DNA of 64,000 nt from Alteromonas halophila. Its GTDB lineage: Bacteria; Pseudomonadota; Gammaproteobacteria; Enterobacterales; Alteromonadaceae. Shown piece after piece: positions 12,106 to 19,636 of this stretch. The notes under the pieces are model-generated. The model was not told the DNA's origin. It made no database searches and saw only the letters and a program-made list of their open reading frames with translations. The translations under genes were made by a program, and so were the position numbers. Where the stretch lies: NCBI RefSeq assembly GCF_014651815.1, contig NZ_BMXP01000003.1:434001-498000 (forward strand), given 5' to 3'. The stretch's first letter is position 1, and each line of letters starts with the position of its first letter.

Positions 12106-12555
12106 CTATTTCACCATTACCGTTCCTTTCATCACCGATGAGTGACCTGGGAACGAGCAGAAAAACATGTAGGACTCGTCGGCCGACAGGCCTGACACAT
12201 CTAAGCTTACCGAGGTTTGCTTACCACCACCAATCACATCGGTGTAGGCAATCACACGGTCGTCATTAGGTTTAATGTAGTTGTTGTCCAGGCCGGCGCT
12301 CACACCGTCATTAACAACACCCTGCATATCTCCTTTGGTCGACATGACCCAGTTATGGCCCATCGCCGCTTTGGGCAGCTTACCGGTATGTTTCAGTGTG
12401 ACCGTAAACTCATCACATGAGGACGGAATGGTCATCTCACTGGTGTTAAATTGCATTGCGTCGTTGGCTTCAATAGTGGTTTCACACTCATTGGCCATAG
12501 CGGTACCTGATGCGCCCATCAGTACGACACCGGCTAGCAGATGTTTCAGCTTCAT
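12106..12555 (-). CDS. azu: azurin (type-1 blue copper protein)
   Basis: A 149-residue precursor with a 21-residue signal peptide ending in Ala-Met-Ala. All copper ligands are visible: His67 in GHNW, Cys133 in FFCSFPGH, His138 and the axial Met142. Cys24 and Cys47 would form the usual disulfide. It is a periplasmic one-electron carrier, usually donating to oxidases, peroxidases or denitrification enzymes. AGGAG precedes the ATG. It lies directly upstream of the copper-efflux genes, on the same strand, but a strong terminator separates it from them, so it is probably its own unit. Length and fold are complete. Confidence 0.96.
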   Translation of the reverse strand: MKLKHLLAGVVLMGASGTAMANECETTIEANDAMQFNTSEMTIPSSCDEFTVTLKHTGKLPKAAMGHNWVMSTKGDMQGVVNDGVSAGLDNNYIKPNDDRVIAYTDVIGGGKQTSVSLDVSGLSADESYMFFCSFPGHSSVMKGTVMVK

Positions 12556-12639
12556 AACGAACTCCTAAACATAAATAAACTAACTTTCGTCCCAGTTATT
12601 TAAGAAAAATTCACCGCTAAAGATCACCGCCGGCTGCTG

Positions 12640-12861
12640 CTATGTCGTATTTTTAATGTTCTGAATTCGTCTGGGCATGTTGTACAGCATCCAGTCGTCG
12701 CGTCCATGGATCCTGCGTAGCCAGTGACTGCCAGCGGTTACTGTGACCAGCACAGCCGGGCTGTTTTTACCGGCGCGTTGCGAGTCGGAGAAGGAATCAC
12801 TGCATGCAGTAACCAACGAGCTGACCAGCAGCAACAGCGTAAACAGTGCATGGTTTTGCAT
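12640..12861 (-). CDS. doubtful small lipoprotein
   Basis: A short frame that could encode about 73 residues starting MQNHALFTLLLLVSSLVTAC, a plausible lipoprotein signal with lipobox LVTAC. The remainder shows no conserved feature and is rich in Arg. No convincing ribosome-binding site is present, and another in-frame ATG lies 9 bases upstream. It fits the gap between azurin and a dehydrogenase gene on the same strand. Function unknown; it may not be expressed. Confidence 0.35.
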   Translation of the reverse strand: MQNHALFTLLLLVSSLVTACSDSFSDSQRAGKNSPAVLVTVTAGSHWLRRIHGRDDWMLYNMPRRIQNIKNTT

Positions 12862-12875
12862 AGGGAGCATCCGTG

Positions 12876-13697
12876 TTAACTGTTTTCATCATCATAGAAG
12901 TAAGCGGCACTCACACCACCGTCTATTAAAAAATCACTGCCACAGATGTAGGCGCCCGACTCTCCCATCATAAACTCTGCCACCGCTGCCACTTCCTCTG
13001 CGGTACCCAGGCGTCGCGCCGCAGAACTCGCAATCATTGTTCGATAGCCATCACCACCCTGACCCTCAAGCTCCCTGCGGGCAAGCGGTGACATCGTAAT
13101 TCCCGGGCTTAAAGCATTGAGCCTGGCACCGCGGCGCGCCCACTTTACCGACTCAGCCCGTACACGCAGCGCACAGCCTCGCTTGGCTAACTGGTAGGCA
13201 TACATGGCATCATCGATACCCTGCAACAGTGGCAGCGACAACAAGGCATCCGCCGGCGTCAGTGCCAGCTGTCTTTCCTGTTCAGCAGACAATGGCGCTA
13301 ACCGGTGCCCGGCCTGAGAAGAAATTACCAGGCCATTGCCGCCTCGCGCCATCACAGCAGCAAAGCAGTCGAGCACCAGCGCAGTGCCCAGCAGATCCAC
13401 ACGAAATACCAAGTCGGCGCTTGCGTTGCTTGGCGATACGCCCGCCGCGCAAATCAGACGCTCGATATTTCCCATCGACGCCGCCTTCGCAGCCAGCTCT
13501 CCGACAGAATCACGTGAACGCACGTCCACTGTGGTGTCAGTCACCTGATAGCCGGTGTCTCTGAGCGCTTCAGCCTGCGCGGCAGCGTTGTCTGCACTGA
13601 CATCTGCAAGCAGAATATGACGGCTGGCACTGACCCGTCTGGCGCATGCCACGCCTATCGCGCCTGCGCCCACCAGCACAGTGATCTTCTCTTTCAT
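12876..13697 (-). CDS. short-chain dehydrogenase/reductase
   Basis: A 273-residue Rossmann-fold oxidoreductase. The cofactor loop is GAGAIG (residues about 11-16), the acidic residue after the second strand (LLADVS) suggests NAD(H), an AAG motif replaces the common NAG, and the catalytic pair appears as YQLAK with an upstream Ser (VISSQAG). The C-terminal end DFLIDGGVSAAYF is typical of classical SDRs. Its substrate is unknown; similar proteins include hydroxysteroid-type dehydrogenases. It is divergent from another SDR gene across a 125-base gap, which may mean that both act on one substrate under shared control. Confidence 0.88.
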   Translation of the reverse strand: MKEKITVLVGAGAIGVACARRVSASRHILLADVSADNAAAQAEALRDTGYQVTDTTVDVRSRDSVGELAAKAASMGNIERLICAAGVSPSNASADLVFRVDLLGTALVLDCFAAVMARGGNGLVISSQAGHRLAPLSAEQERQLALTPADALLSLPLLQGIDDAMYAYQLAKRGCALRVRAESVKWARRGARLNALSPGITMSPLARRELEGQGGDGYRTMIASSAARRLGTAEEVAAVAEFMMGESGAYICGSDFLIDGGVSAAYFYDDENS

Positions 13698-13822
13698 TTC
13701 ACAGTCCCGTTATAAGTCTGGCCTGGCAACATCTATAAACATTTCACGACTCAACATTGCCATAAAAAAGCGTACTATACTGGTTTTTCTGCACTCGCAG
13801 CGACTGCAACAACGGGGACGTT

Positions 13823-14605
13823 ATGCGATTAAAAAACAAAACCGCACTAATCACCGGCGCCGCACGCGGTATTGGTCTGGCCACGGCGCAACGATTCACT
13901 GAGGCTGGAGCGCAGGTGTTGCTTACCGACATTGATGATGAAGCCGGTCAGGCTGCTGCCGCTGCACTGGGAAGTAAGGCCCAGTATCGACACCTGGATG
14001 TGTCGTCAGAGTCGGAGTGGAGCGCGGTAACCGGCTCACTCAGCGAGCTGGACATACTGGTTAATAATGCTGGCATTACCGGCTTTGCACAATGCAGTGG
14101 TCCCTTCGACCCCGAACATCTGGATATGGACAGCTGGCACCGTGTACATGCAGTGAATCTGGATGGTGTTGCGCTTGGCTGTAAATACGCACTGCCGCTG
14201 CTCAAGCAAAGTCGGGCGGCCAGCATTGTGAACATCTCTTCACGCTCTGGTCTTGTGGGTATCCCGGGTGCGGCGGCCTATGCTTCCAGCAAAGCCGCAG
14301 TCCGTAATCACAGCAAGAGCGTAGCGCTGTACTGCGCGGAAAAAGGCTACCCGGTGCGTTGCAATTCGGTTCACCCCGGCGCCATTCTCACTCCAATGTG
14401 GGATGCAATGCTAGGTGAAGGTCAGGCGCGTGAACAGGCCATTGAGGCAGTTGCGGCCGATATCCCGCTGGGACACATGGGTAGCCCCGACGACGTCGCC
14501 TATGCGGCTTTATATCTGGCATCCGATGAGTCTGCCTATGTCACTGGCATTGAGCTGAATATTGATGGCGGGATCCTGGCAGGCAGTGCAGCCCGGCCGG
14601 ACTAG
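13823..14605 (+). CDS. short-chain dehydrogenase/reductase
   Basis: A 260-residue classical SDR: cofactor motif GAARGIG (residues about 11-17), the acidic LTDIDD after strand 2 (NAD preference), NNAG at about 80, catalytic Ser in NISSRSG and YASSK. The end reads ELNIDGG, usual for the family. It is a soluble oxidoreductase acting on a hydroxyl/keto group of an unidentified substrate, with resemblance to cyclohexanol/hydroxysteroid dehydrogenases. It starts 125 bases from the start of the neighbouring divergent SDR; the shared upstream region is AT-rich and likely holds both promoters. Confidence 0.9.
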   Translation: MRLKNKTALITGAARGIGLATAQRFTEAGAQVLLTDIDDEAGQAAAAALGSKAQYRHLDVSSESEWSAVTGSLSELDILVNNAGITGFAQCSGPFDPEHLDMDSWHRVHAVNLDGVALGCKYALPLLKQSRAASIVNISSRSGLVGIPGAAAYASSKAAVRNHSKSVALYCAEKGYPVRCNSVHPGAILTPMWDAMLGEGQAREQAIEAVAADIPLGHMGSPDDVAYAALYLASDESAYVTGIELNIDGGILAGSAARPD

Positions 14606-14742
14606 CACCTGAATAACCCAAAAAGAGGCTTTCTCAGCGGTAACGGGCCTTCAGGATACGGCGTGTCTTTTTTTGCACCCTGCCCAGCCTACGTCACATG
14701 GTCAACCTGACGGTCGTCAGTTAATTCTTTCGTACTGCTAAC

Positions 14743-14765
14743 AAAAAAGCGCCGTAAAGGCGCTT
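14743..14765 (-). terminator. rho-independent terminator after the DUF1232 gene
   Basis: Stem AAGCGCC / GGCGCTT with a 5-base loop, followed on the minus strand by TTTTTT. It begins 18 bases past the stop of the minus-strand gene and may also serve the converging dehydrogenase. Confidence 0.8.
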
Positions 14766-14782
14766 ATTTCGGTGTGGTGCAC

Positions 14783-15334
14783 TTACATAATGCGCCCGAA
14801 AACTCTTTTTCTCGACCCTGACTGACGCTTACGACGCAGATTAGAGCGGATCTGGCTACGCTTGCCCTCAAGCCAGCTTTCCCGATCAACTTTGGCGTCA
14901 GCGCCCCGGCGGCGCTCTTCGGTAGCCCGGTAGCTGCAGAACTCACCATAGGCGTTCAAGTCCAGCGATAATTCCTGAATGACCAGCTCAATCATAATGG
15001 CGTCATCCAGATACCCCAGACCCGGAATATGGTCCGGCACCATATCCTGAGGGTCCACAAAATACGCCAGTGACGTCAGAATATTCTTTTTCTCATCATC
15101 CGGAAGCTGCCATTCTTCATCCTGTACAGCGGCCATCAGCATTTCCAGCGAGGTCAGACGTTCAGAGACAAATGCAGGTACGTTTGCTTCTTCGATTTCC
15201 TTACACGCCTGGGCAGCCTTATCTAAAATTTCTTCGTCAGAATACTTACTGGCATTATCCGCCGCCGCTTTCATGGCGTCGCGAAAATGATCGAGATCCT
15301 CATCGGATAGCTCAAAGGTAATTGATATAGACAT
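14783..15334 (-). CDS. DUF1232 (YkvA-like) protein
   Basis: A 183-residue protein whose centre carries the DUF1232 signature (residues about 88-120: LAYFVDPQDMVPDHIPGLGY followed by LDDAIMIELV). The N-terminal 80 residues are acidic and helical, and the C-terminus (about 140-183) is very basic with RRR/RKR clusters, suggesting nucleic-acid or membrane-surface contact. DUF1232 proteins are widespread and uncharacterised; some have a membrane-associated hairpin, but here the motif region is only moderately hydrophobic. Monocistronic, with its own terminator. No function is proposed. Confidence 0.85.
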   Translation of the reverse strand: MSISITFELSDEDLDHFRDAMKAAADNASKYSDEEILDKAAQACKEIEEANVPAFVSERLTSLEMLMAAVQDEEWQLPDDEKKNILTSLAYFVDPQDMVPDHIPGLGYLDDAIMIELVIQELSLDLNAYGEFCSYRATEERRRGADAKVDRESWLEGKRSQIRSNLRRKRQSGSRKRVFGRIM

Positions 15335-15595
15335 GATTTTTTCGTTGTAGTCCCTGGGAAGTTAAAAAGTAGCCAAGCTAACGATGGGTGTCAATCATTT
15401 GCGTGTAACGAGCTGTTACGCCAAAACCGGCATGGCGCCTTTTGCGGGACTGCGCCATAGCACGCACATGACACCTCTGCCTGGTGCTGGCTGTGAAAAT
15501 TTGCTGAGATAACTGTATTGACCACACTGTTCACTGAATGATTTTTGCAGTACTGGCCAACGCTACCAAAAGCAACTATAACGACACCAGTATTG
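15335..15595. other. intergenic stretch without recognised gene
   Basis: The gap of about 300 bases between the DUF1232 start and the end of the N-glycan minus-strand operon holds the DUF1232 promoter region at its left and the operon terminator at its right. No conserved reading frame, repeat or RNA gene was recognised in between. Confidence 0.5.
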
Positions 15596-15628
15596 AAAAA
15601 ACGCAGGGGAAAGAGTTGTCTTTCCCCT
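15596..15628 (-). terminator. terminator of the N-glycan minus-strand operon
   Basis: A stem GGGGAAAG / CTTTCCCC with a 6-base loop followed on the minus strand by GCGTTTTTTC sits directly after the stop of the last GH92 gene. Confidence 0.8.
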
Positions 15629-15634
15629 ACCGCC

Positions 15635-17851
15635 TCACCGCTTGTTACTGCCCATTTCAAACACCAGGGTTCCGCCCTTCATAATCGCGTCATACGACAC
15701 GGTTTTGTCCAGTTCACGACCATTCAAGGTCACGCGCTGCACGTAGCCCTGCGTGTCCGGTGTTGCTTTAACAGTAAGCGTTTTATTTTCACCCACGTTA
15801 ATCGCAACTTCCTCAAACTGAGGCGTCCCCAGTACGAATTCGCCACCAACCGGATTGAGCGGATAAAAGCCTAGTGCGCTGAACACATACCAGGCCGACA
15901 TCTGTCCCACATCGTCGTTACCCGCCAACCCATCCGGCTGCGCCCGGTACATGGTTTCGCGAATTGTTTTAATGCGATCTTCGCCCTGCCAGCGTTCATC
16001 CGTATACGCATACAGATAAGCGACATGATGCACTGGCTCATTGCCGTGCGCATACTGACCAATTAACCCGGAAATATCTGGTGACACATCCCCCTGCATC
16101 TCAGAGCTGGTAGTGAACAGGGTATTGAGTTTATCAGTAAATGTTGCTGTGTCGCCGAACAACGCAATCAGGCCTTCGACGTCATGAGGTACAAAGAACG
16201 TGTATTGCCAGGCATTGGCCTCGGTATAGTCTGTCTTGCGGTGCTCAACAAAGGTAGGATTAAAGGGACTCACCCAGTCACCGCTGGCCGTTTTGCCACG
16301 CATAAATCCGGTCCCGGAATCAAACAACCTTTTATAGCTTTGTGCACGCTGTTCAAACCGTTCGGCCACCTTCTGGTTTCCTATTTTCCCAGCCAGCTGC
16401 GCTATGGCCGCATCATCAAACGCGTACTCCAGGGTTTTAGATACTGCCTCTACTTCCAGATCAGACGGGACATAACCGTATTCACTAAACAGGTCTATAC
16501 CAAACCGTGGCTGCTGCGCCGAGTCCAGTGACGCATTGAGCAATGCCTCGCCACTCACGTCGGTAAGGCCTTTCAGGTATGCATCCACAATGACCGGGAC
16601 GGCGTGGTAACCAATCATGACATCCGTTTCGTTAGACATCAGATCCCAGGTTGGCAGCAGCCCGGTTTCTTCATGGAACCCCATCATCGAATCAACCATA
16701 TCGTCGACCTGTTCTGGGTTAGTAACGGTGAGTAGCGGATGGAGGGCACGAAATGTATCCCACAGCGAAAATAAAGAGTAGCGCTGGTAATCCTTACCCG
16801 AATGCACTGCACCGTCAGCACCGAAAAAGTCACCATTACTGTCACTCACGTGTTGCGGCGCAATGAACGCGTGGTAAAGCGCTGTAAAAAATTTGGTCTT
16901 GGCTGTTTCGTTATTATCACTTACTGCGAACTTACCAAGCTGGGTCTGCCAGGCTTGTTGTGCCTGTTGCCGGACATCACTGAAGCTGTGCGATCCCACT
17001 TCATCGTCAAGATTTGCGCGGGCATTGGCAATACTGGTGTAGGACAGACCCACATTGACCTGTAAGGGGGTGTTGTCAATATCACCAAAGTTAAGCACCA
17101 CTTTGCTGTCTTTCGCTGTTAGCGTATCGCCACTTACCGCGTCTTTACCTTTGTAAAGGGTATGCGCAAATGGCTGACTAAAACGCGCCGTAAAGTACAT
17201 GGGCTGAAGTTTCGCCCACCCGGTCGACACCCGGTAACCACTTAGCGTATAAGCATCGTCGATGCGAAAAAACGTCATAACAGGTTCGTCGTAGTTTTGC
17301 GCGTAACCCAAATCGAACAGCAGCTTCGCATCGTCCTCACCGTTAAAGGTATAACGATGCACACCGGCTCGGGTGGTGGCAGTCAGCTCAGCACGCACCT
17401 GTTCTGCAGGAAGGTCAAGGCGGTAATACCCAGCACGGGCGTCTTCATCGTCGTGAGAATAGTGCGTCGAGATTCGGTTTTTATCATCCCGCTCGCGCGT
17501 GTCGTAGTCACCCCGGAATGGCATGACCAGAATATCCAGCATATCACCGACACCGGTACCGGAAAGGTGGGTATGACTGAACCCCAGCAGGGTATCATCT
17601 GAATAGTGGTAACCCGACGTCCAGTCCCAGCCTTTAGACGGATTATCAGGGCTGAGCTGGACCATGCCAAACGGGACAACAGCACCGGGGAAGGTGTGGC
17701 CGTGCCCGCCAGTGCCTATCATTGGGTCAACATAGCGCAGTACATCCTGCGTCTGCGCAGGTTCTGCAGTTGTTACGTTGTCGGATGCGCAGGCCGCAAG
17801 AGACAGGCACATAACAGCCGCGCAGGTAAGAGCTCTTTTCATATTATTCAT
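15635..17851 (-). CDS. GH92 alpha-mannosidase, lipoprotein
   Basis: A 738-residue lipoprotein (lipobox LAAC within the first 21 residues) of glycoside hydrolase family 92, calcium-dependent exo-alpha-mannosidases acting by inversion. The N-terminal domain starts YVDPMIGTGGHGHTFPGA and the catalytic domain carries HGNEPVHH, with the general acid Glu605, and the base motif GNDDVGQMSAWY. These match the alpha-1,2-mannosidase-like majority of the family. It would sit on the outer-membrane or periplasmic face and trim mannose from N-glycans. Its ATG overlaps the end of the upstream symporter by 8 bases, so it is translationally coupled and last in the operon. Confidence 0.93.
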   Translation of the reverse strand: MNNMKRALTCAAVMCLSLAACASDNVTTAEPAQTQDVLRYVDPMIGTGGHGHTFPGAVVPFGMVQLSPDNPSKGWDWTSGYHYSDDTLLGFSHTHLSGTGVGDMLDILVMPFRGDYDTRERDDKNRISTHYSHDDEDARAGYYRLDLPAEQVRAELTATTRAGVHRYTFNGEDDAKLLFDLGYAQNYDEPVMTFFRIDDAYTLSGYRVSTGWAKLQPMYFTARFSQPFAHTLYKGKDAVSGDTLTAKDSKVVLNFGDIDNTPLQVNVGLSYTSIANARANLDDEVGSHSFSDVRQQAQQAWQTQLGKFAVSDNNETAKTKFFTALYHAFIAPQHVSDSNGDFFGADGAVHSGKDYQRYSLFSLWDTFRALHPLLTVTNPEQVDDMVDSMMGFHEETGLLPTWDLMSNETDVMIGYHAVPVIVDAYLKGLTDVSGEALLNASLDSAQQPRFGIDLFSEYGYVPSDLEVEAVSKTLEYAFDDAAIAQLAGKIGNQKVAERFEQRAQSYKRLFDSGTGFMRGKTASGDWVSPFNPTFVEHRKTDYTEANAWQYTFFVPHDVEGLIALFGDTATFTDKLNTLFTTSSEMQGDVSPDISGLIGQYAHGNEPVHHVAYLYAYTDERWQGEDRIKTIRETMYRAQPDGLAGNDDVGQMSAWYVFSALGFYPLNPVGGEFVLGTPQFEEVAINVGENKTLTVKATPDTQGYVQRVTLNGRELDKTVSYDAIMKGGTLVFEMGSNKR

Positions 17852-19634
17852 CGTTCAGTTTGTTTAACCAGTTAACTTTCAAAAACCAGGAAGTCAGCAC
17901 CATCACCACCGTAGCCAGCGCAAATTCCCGCCACTGCTGTATGACCAGATAAATCGGCATAATGACCAGGGACAGTTGCCAGATGATGCCCACGGCCACA
18001 TTTGTCAGATCGCGATAGGGCGTGATGGCCAGCTGTGTATTCGGCTCCTCTTTGAGAAGCGCATCCCGCACCGGTCCCCATACCCCCCAGGGCCGGACCG
18101 TACGATAAAATTGTGTCAGGGTTTGCATGTCATCCTGCGGGGTCACCAGAGATGCCACTATGCAGGCGATCACACTGACCAGCAGCAACCAGGGAAAGGC
18201 ATAAAGCGGATGTGTTTCAGGCGCAATGAGCGGTATTGCCAGCGAGACAACCAGCCCCGCAATCATCCCCCAGAAATAGCCATAGGAATTAAATCGCCAC
18301 CAGTGCCATTTAAGCAGATTAGCCGCGGCATAACCGCCAAACAGCGCGCCGAAAATCCACTGCATAATGCTGTTAATAGACTCCAGAAATACCCCAACAG
18401 TAACACCGCACAAGACCAGTAATGCCGATACCAGATAGCTGACTTTGACATACGTCCGGTCAGATTCATCGGGGCGGAAATAGCGTTTATAGATGTCATT
18501 AACAAAGTAGACCGGCGCGGCGTTCACTGACGCAGCCAGCGTTGACATGAATGCAGCCAGTAACCCGGCAATCAGCAGGCCGGTCAGCCCGACCGGTACG
18601 AACTGATTAATTGCGTAAGGCAGAATTTGCTCAAAATCGAAGGCGCCCTGCGCCTGAATTTCCGGTCCCATATACACCAGGGCCAGAATTGTCAGACCGG
18701 CGACCATCATGTAGCGCGGAAAGAACATCACCAGCGAAACCATACCGCTCATTTTGGCGGCGTCTTTGGCGCTGCGAGTGGCCAGTATCCGCTGCATATC
18801 ATAGCTTGGGACCGGGCCGGCCATACTGGTAAGTACACCTTTAAACAGCATCAGCATAATCATCAGGCCAAACAGTTCCATGCTGTCATTGGCAATTTTG
18901 TCGTTCACACTGTCGATAACCCCCTGCCAGTTAAGATCGAGGCGCCAGCTGAACATCACCTCATCCCAGCCTTCGGGCGTTGCTGCTGCAAGTTGCTGCG
19001 GGCTGACTTCTGACATTGCGATAATACCTACCGCCACGGCAGCCACCGTCATTAATACAAACTGCAGTATTTCGGTAAACACCACCGAGTACATGCCGCC
19101 TTTAATGACGTACAGCGTGGTCACGACAAATATAATAAGTGCATAGACATCAGGCGCGATGTCCCAGGGGAAAAAGATAGCCGCAAACTTGCCAATTCCC
19201 TTGAATGCATAAGCGATAAAGCCAACCGCACTGACCAGCGCGAAGGCAATCACTACGAACTGACACAGACGCGCACCGTCACCATTGCCGAACCGGGTTT
19301 GCAGCCATTGTGCGCCTGTCATCACGCCTGAACGACGCAACCATACCGATAAGTAAATCATCAGAAATATCTGATTGAAGATGGGCCAGACCCACGGTAG
19401 CCAGGCACTTTTCAGCCCGTAAACAAAACACATCGAAACCAGCCACATGGTACCGGCAATATCAAACATACCGGAGGCATTTGATACACCCAGCGCCCAC
19501 CACGGAATGCGGTTACCCGCCAGAAAATAAGTGCCCATATTGCGACCGGCCAGGCGCGAGATATATAGCCCAAGGGCCAGCGTACCCAGCAAATAGATCA
19601 CAATGACGCCAATATCCAGACTACTGAGATTCAC
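17844..19634 (-). CDS. sodium:solute symporter (SSS family)
   Basis: A 596-residue inner-membrane protein with about 13-14 hydrophobic helices, of the SSS/SGLT fold: TYFLAGNRIPWWALGVSNASG near residues 35-55, a QWLQTRF segment, and a sodium-site helix SMAGPVPSYDMQRILA-like region in the middle. Members with this architecture carry sugars such as mannose, GlcNAc or oligosaccharides with Na+. The substrate is inferred only from the operon: beta-mannosidase is 2 bases upstream and GH92 overlaps downstream. It probably imports a mannoside or GlcNAc released in the periplasm. Confidence 0.9.
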   Translation of the reverse strand: MNLSSLDIGVIVIYLLGTLALGLYISRLAGRNMGTYFLAGNRIPWWALGVSNASGMFDIAGTMWLVSMCFVYGLKSAWLPWVWPIFNQIFLMIYLSVWLRRSGVMTGAQWLQTRFGNGDGARLCQFVVIAFALVSAVGFIAYAFKGIGKFAAIFFPWDIAPDVYALIIFVVTTLYVIKGGMYSVVFTEILQFVLMTVAAVAVGIIAMSEVSPQQLAAATPEGWDEVMFSWRLDLNWQGVIDSVNDKIANDSMELFGLMIMLMLFKGVLTSMAGPVPSYDMQRILATRSAKDAAKMSGMVSLVMFFPRYMMVAGLTILALVYMGPEIQAQGAFDFEQILPYAINQFVPVGLTGLLIAGLLAAFMSTLAASVNAAPVYFVNDIYKRYFRPDESDRTYVKVSYLVSALLVLCGVTVGVFLESINSIMQWIFGALFGGYAAANLLKWHWWRFNSYGYFWGMIAGLVVSLAIPLIAPETHPLYAFPWLLLVSVIACIVASLVTPQDDMQTLTQFYRTVRPWGVWGPVRDALLKEEPNTQLAITPYRDLTNVAVGIIWQLSLVIMPIYLVIQQWREFALATVVMVLTSWFLKVNWLNKLNDE

Positions 19635-19636
19635 AA

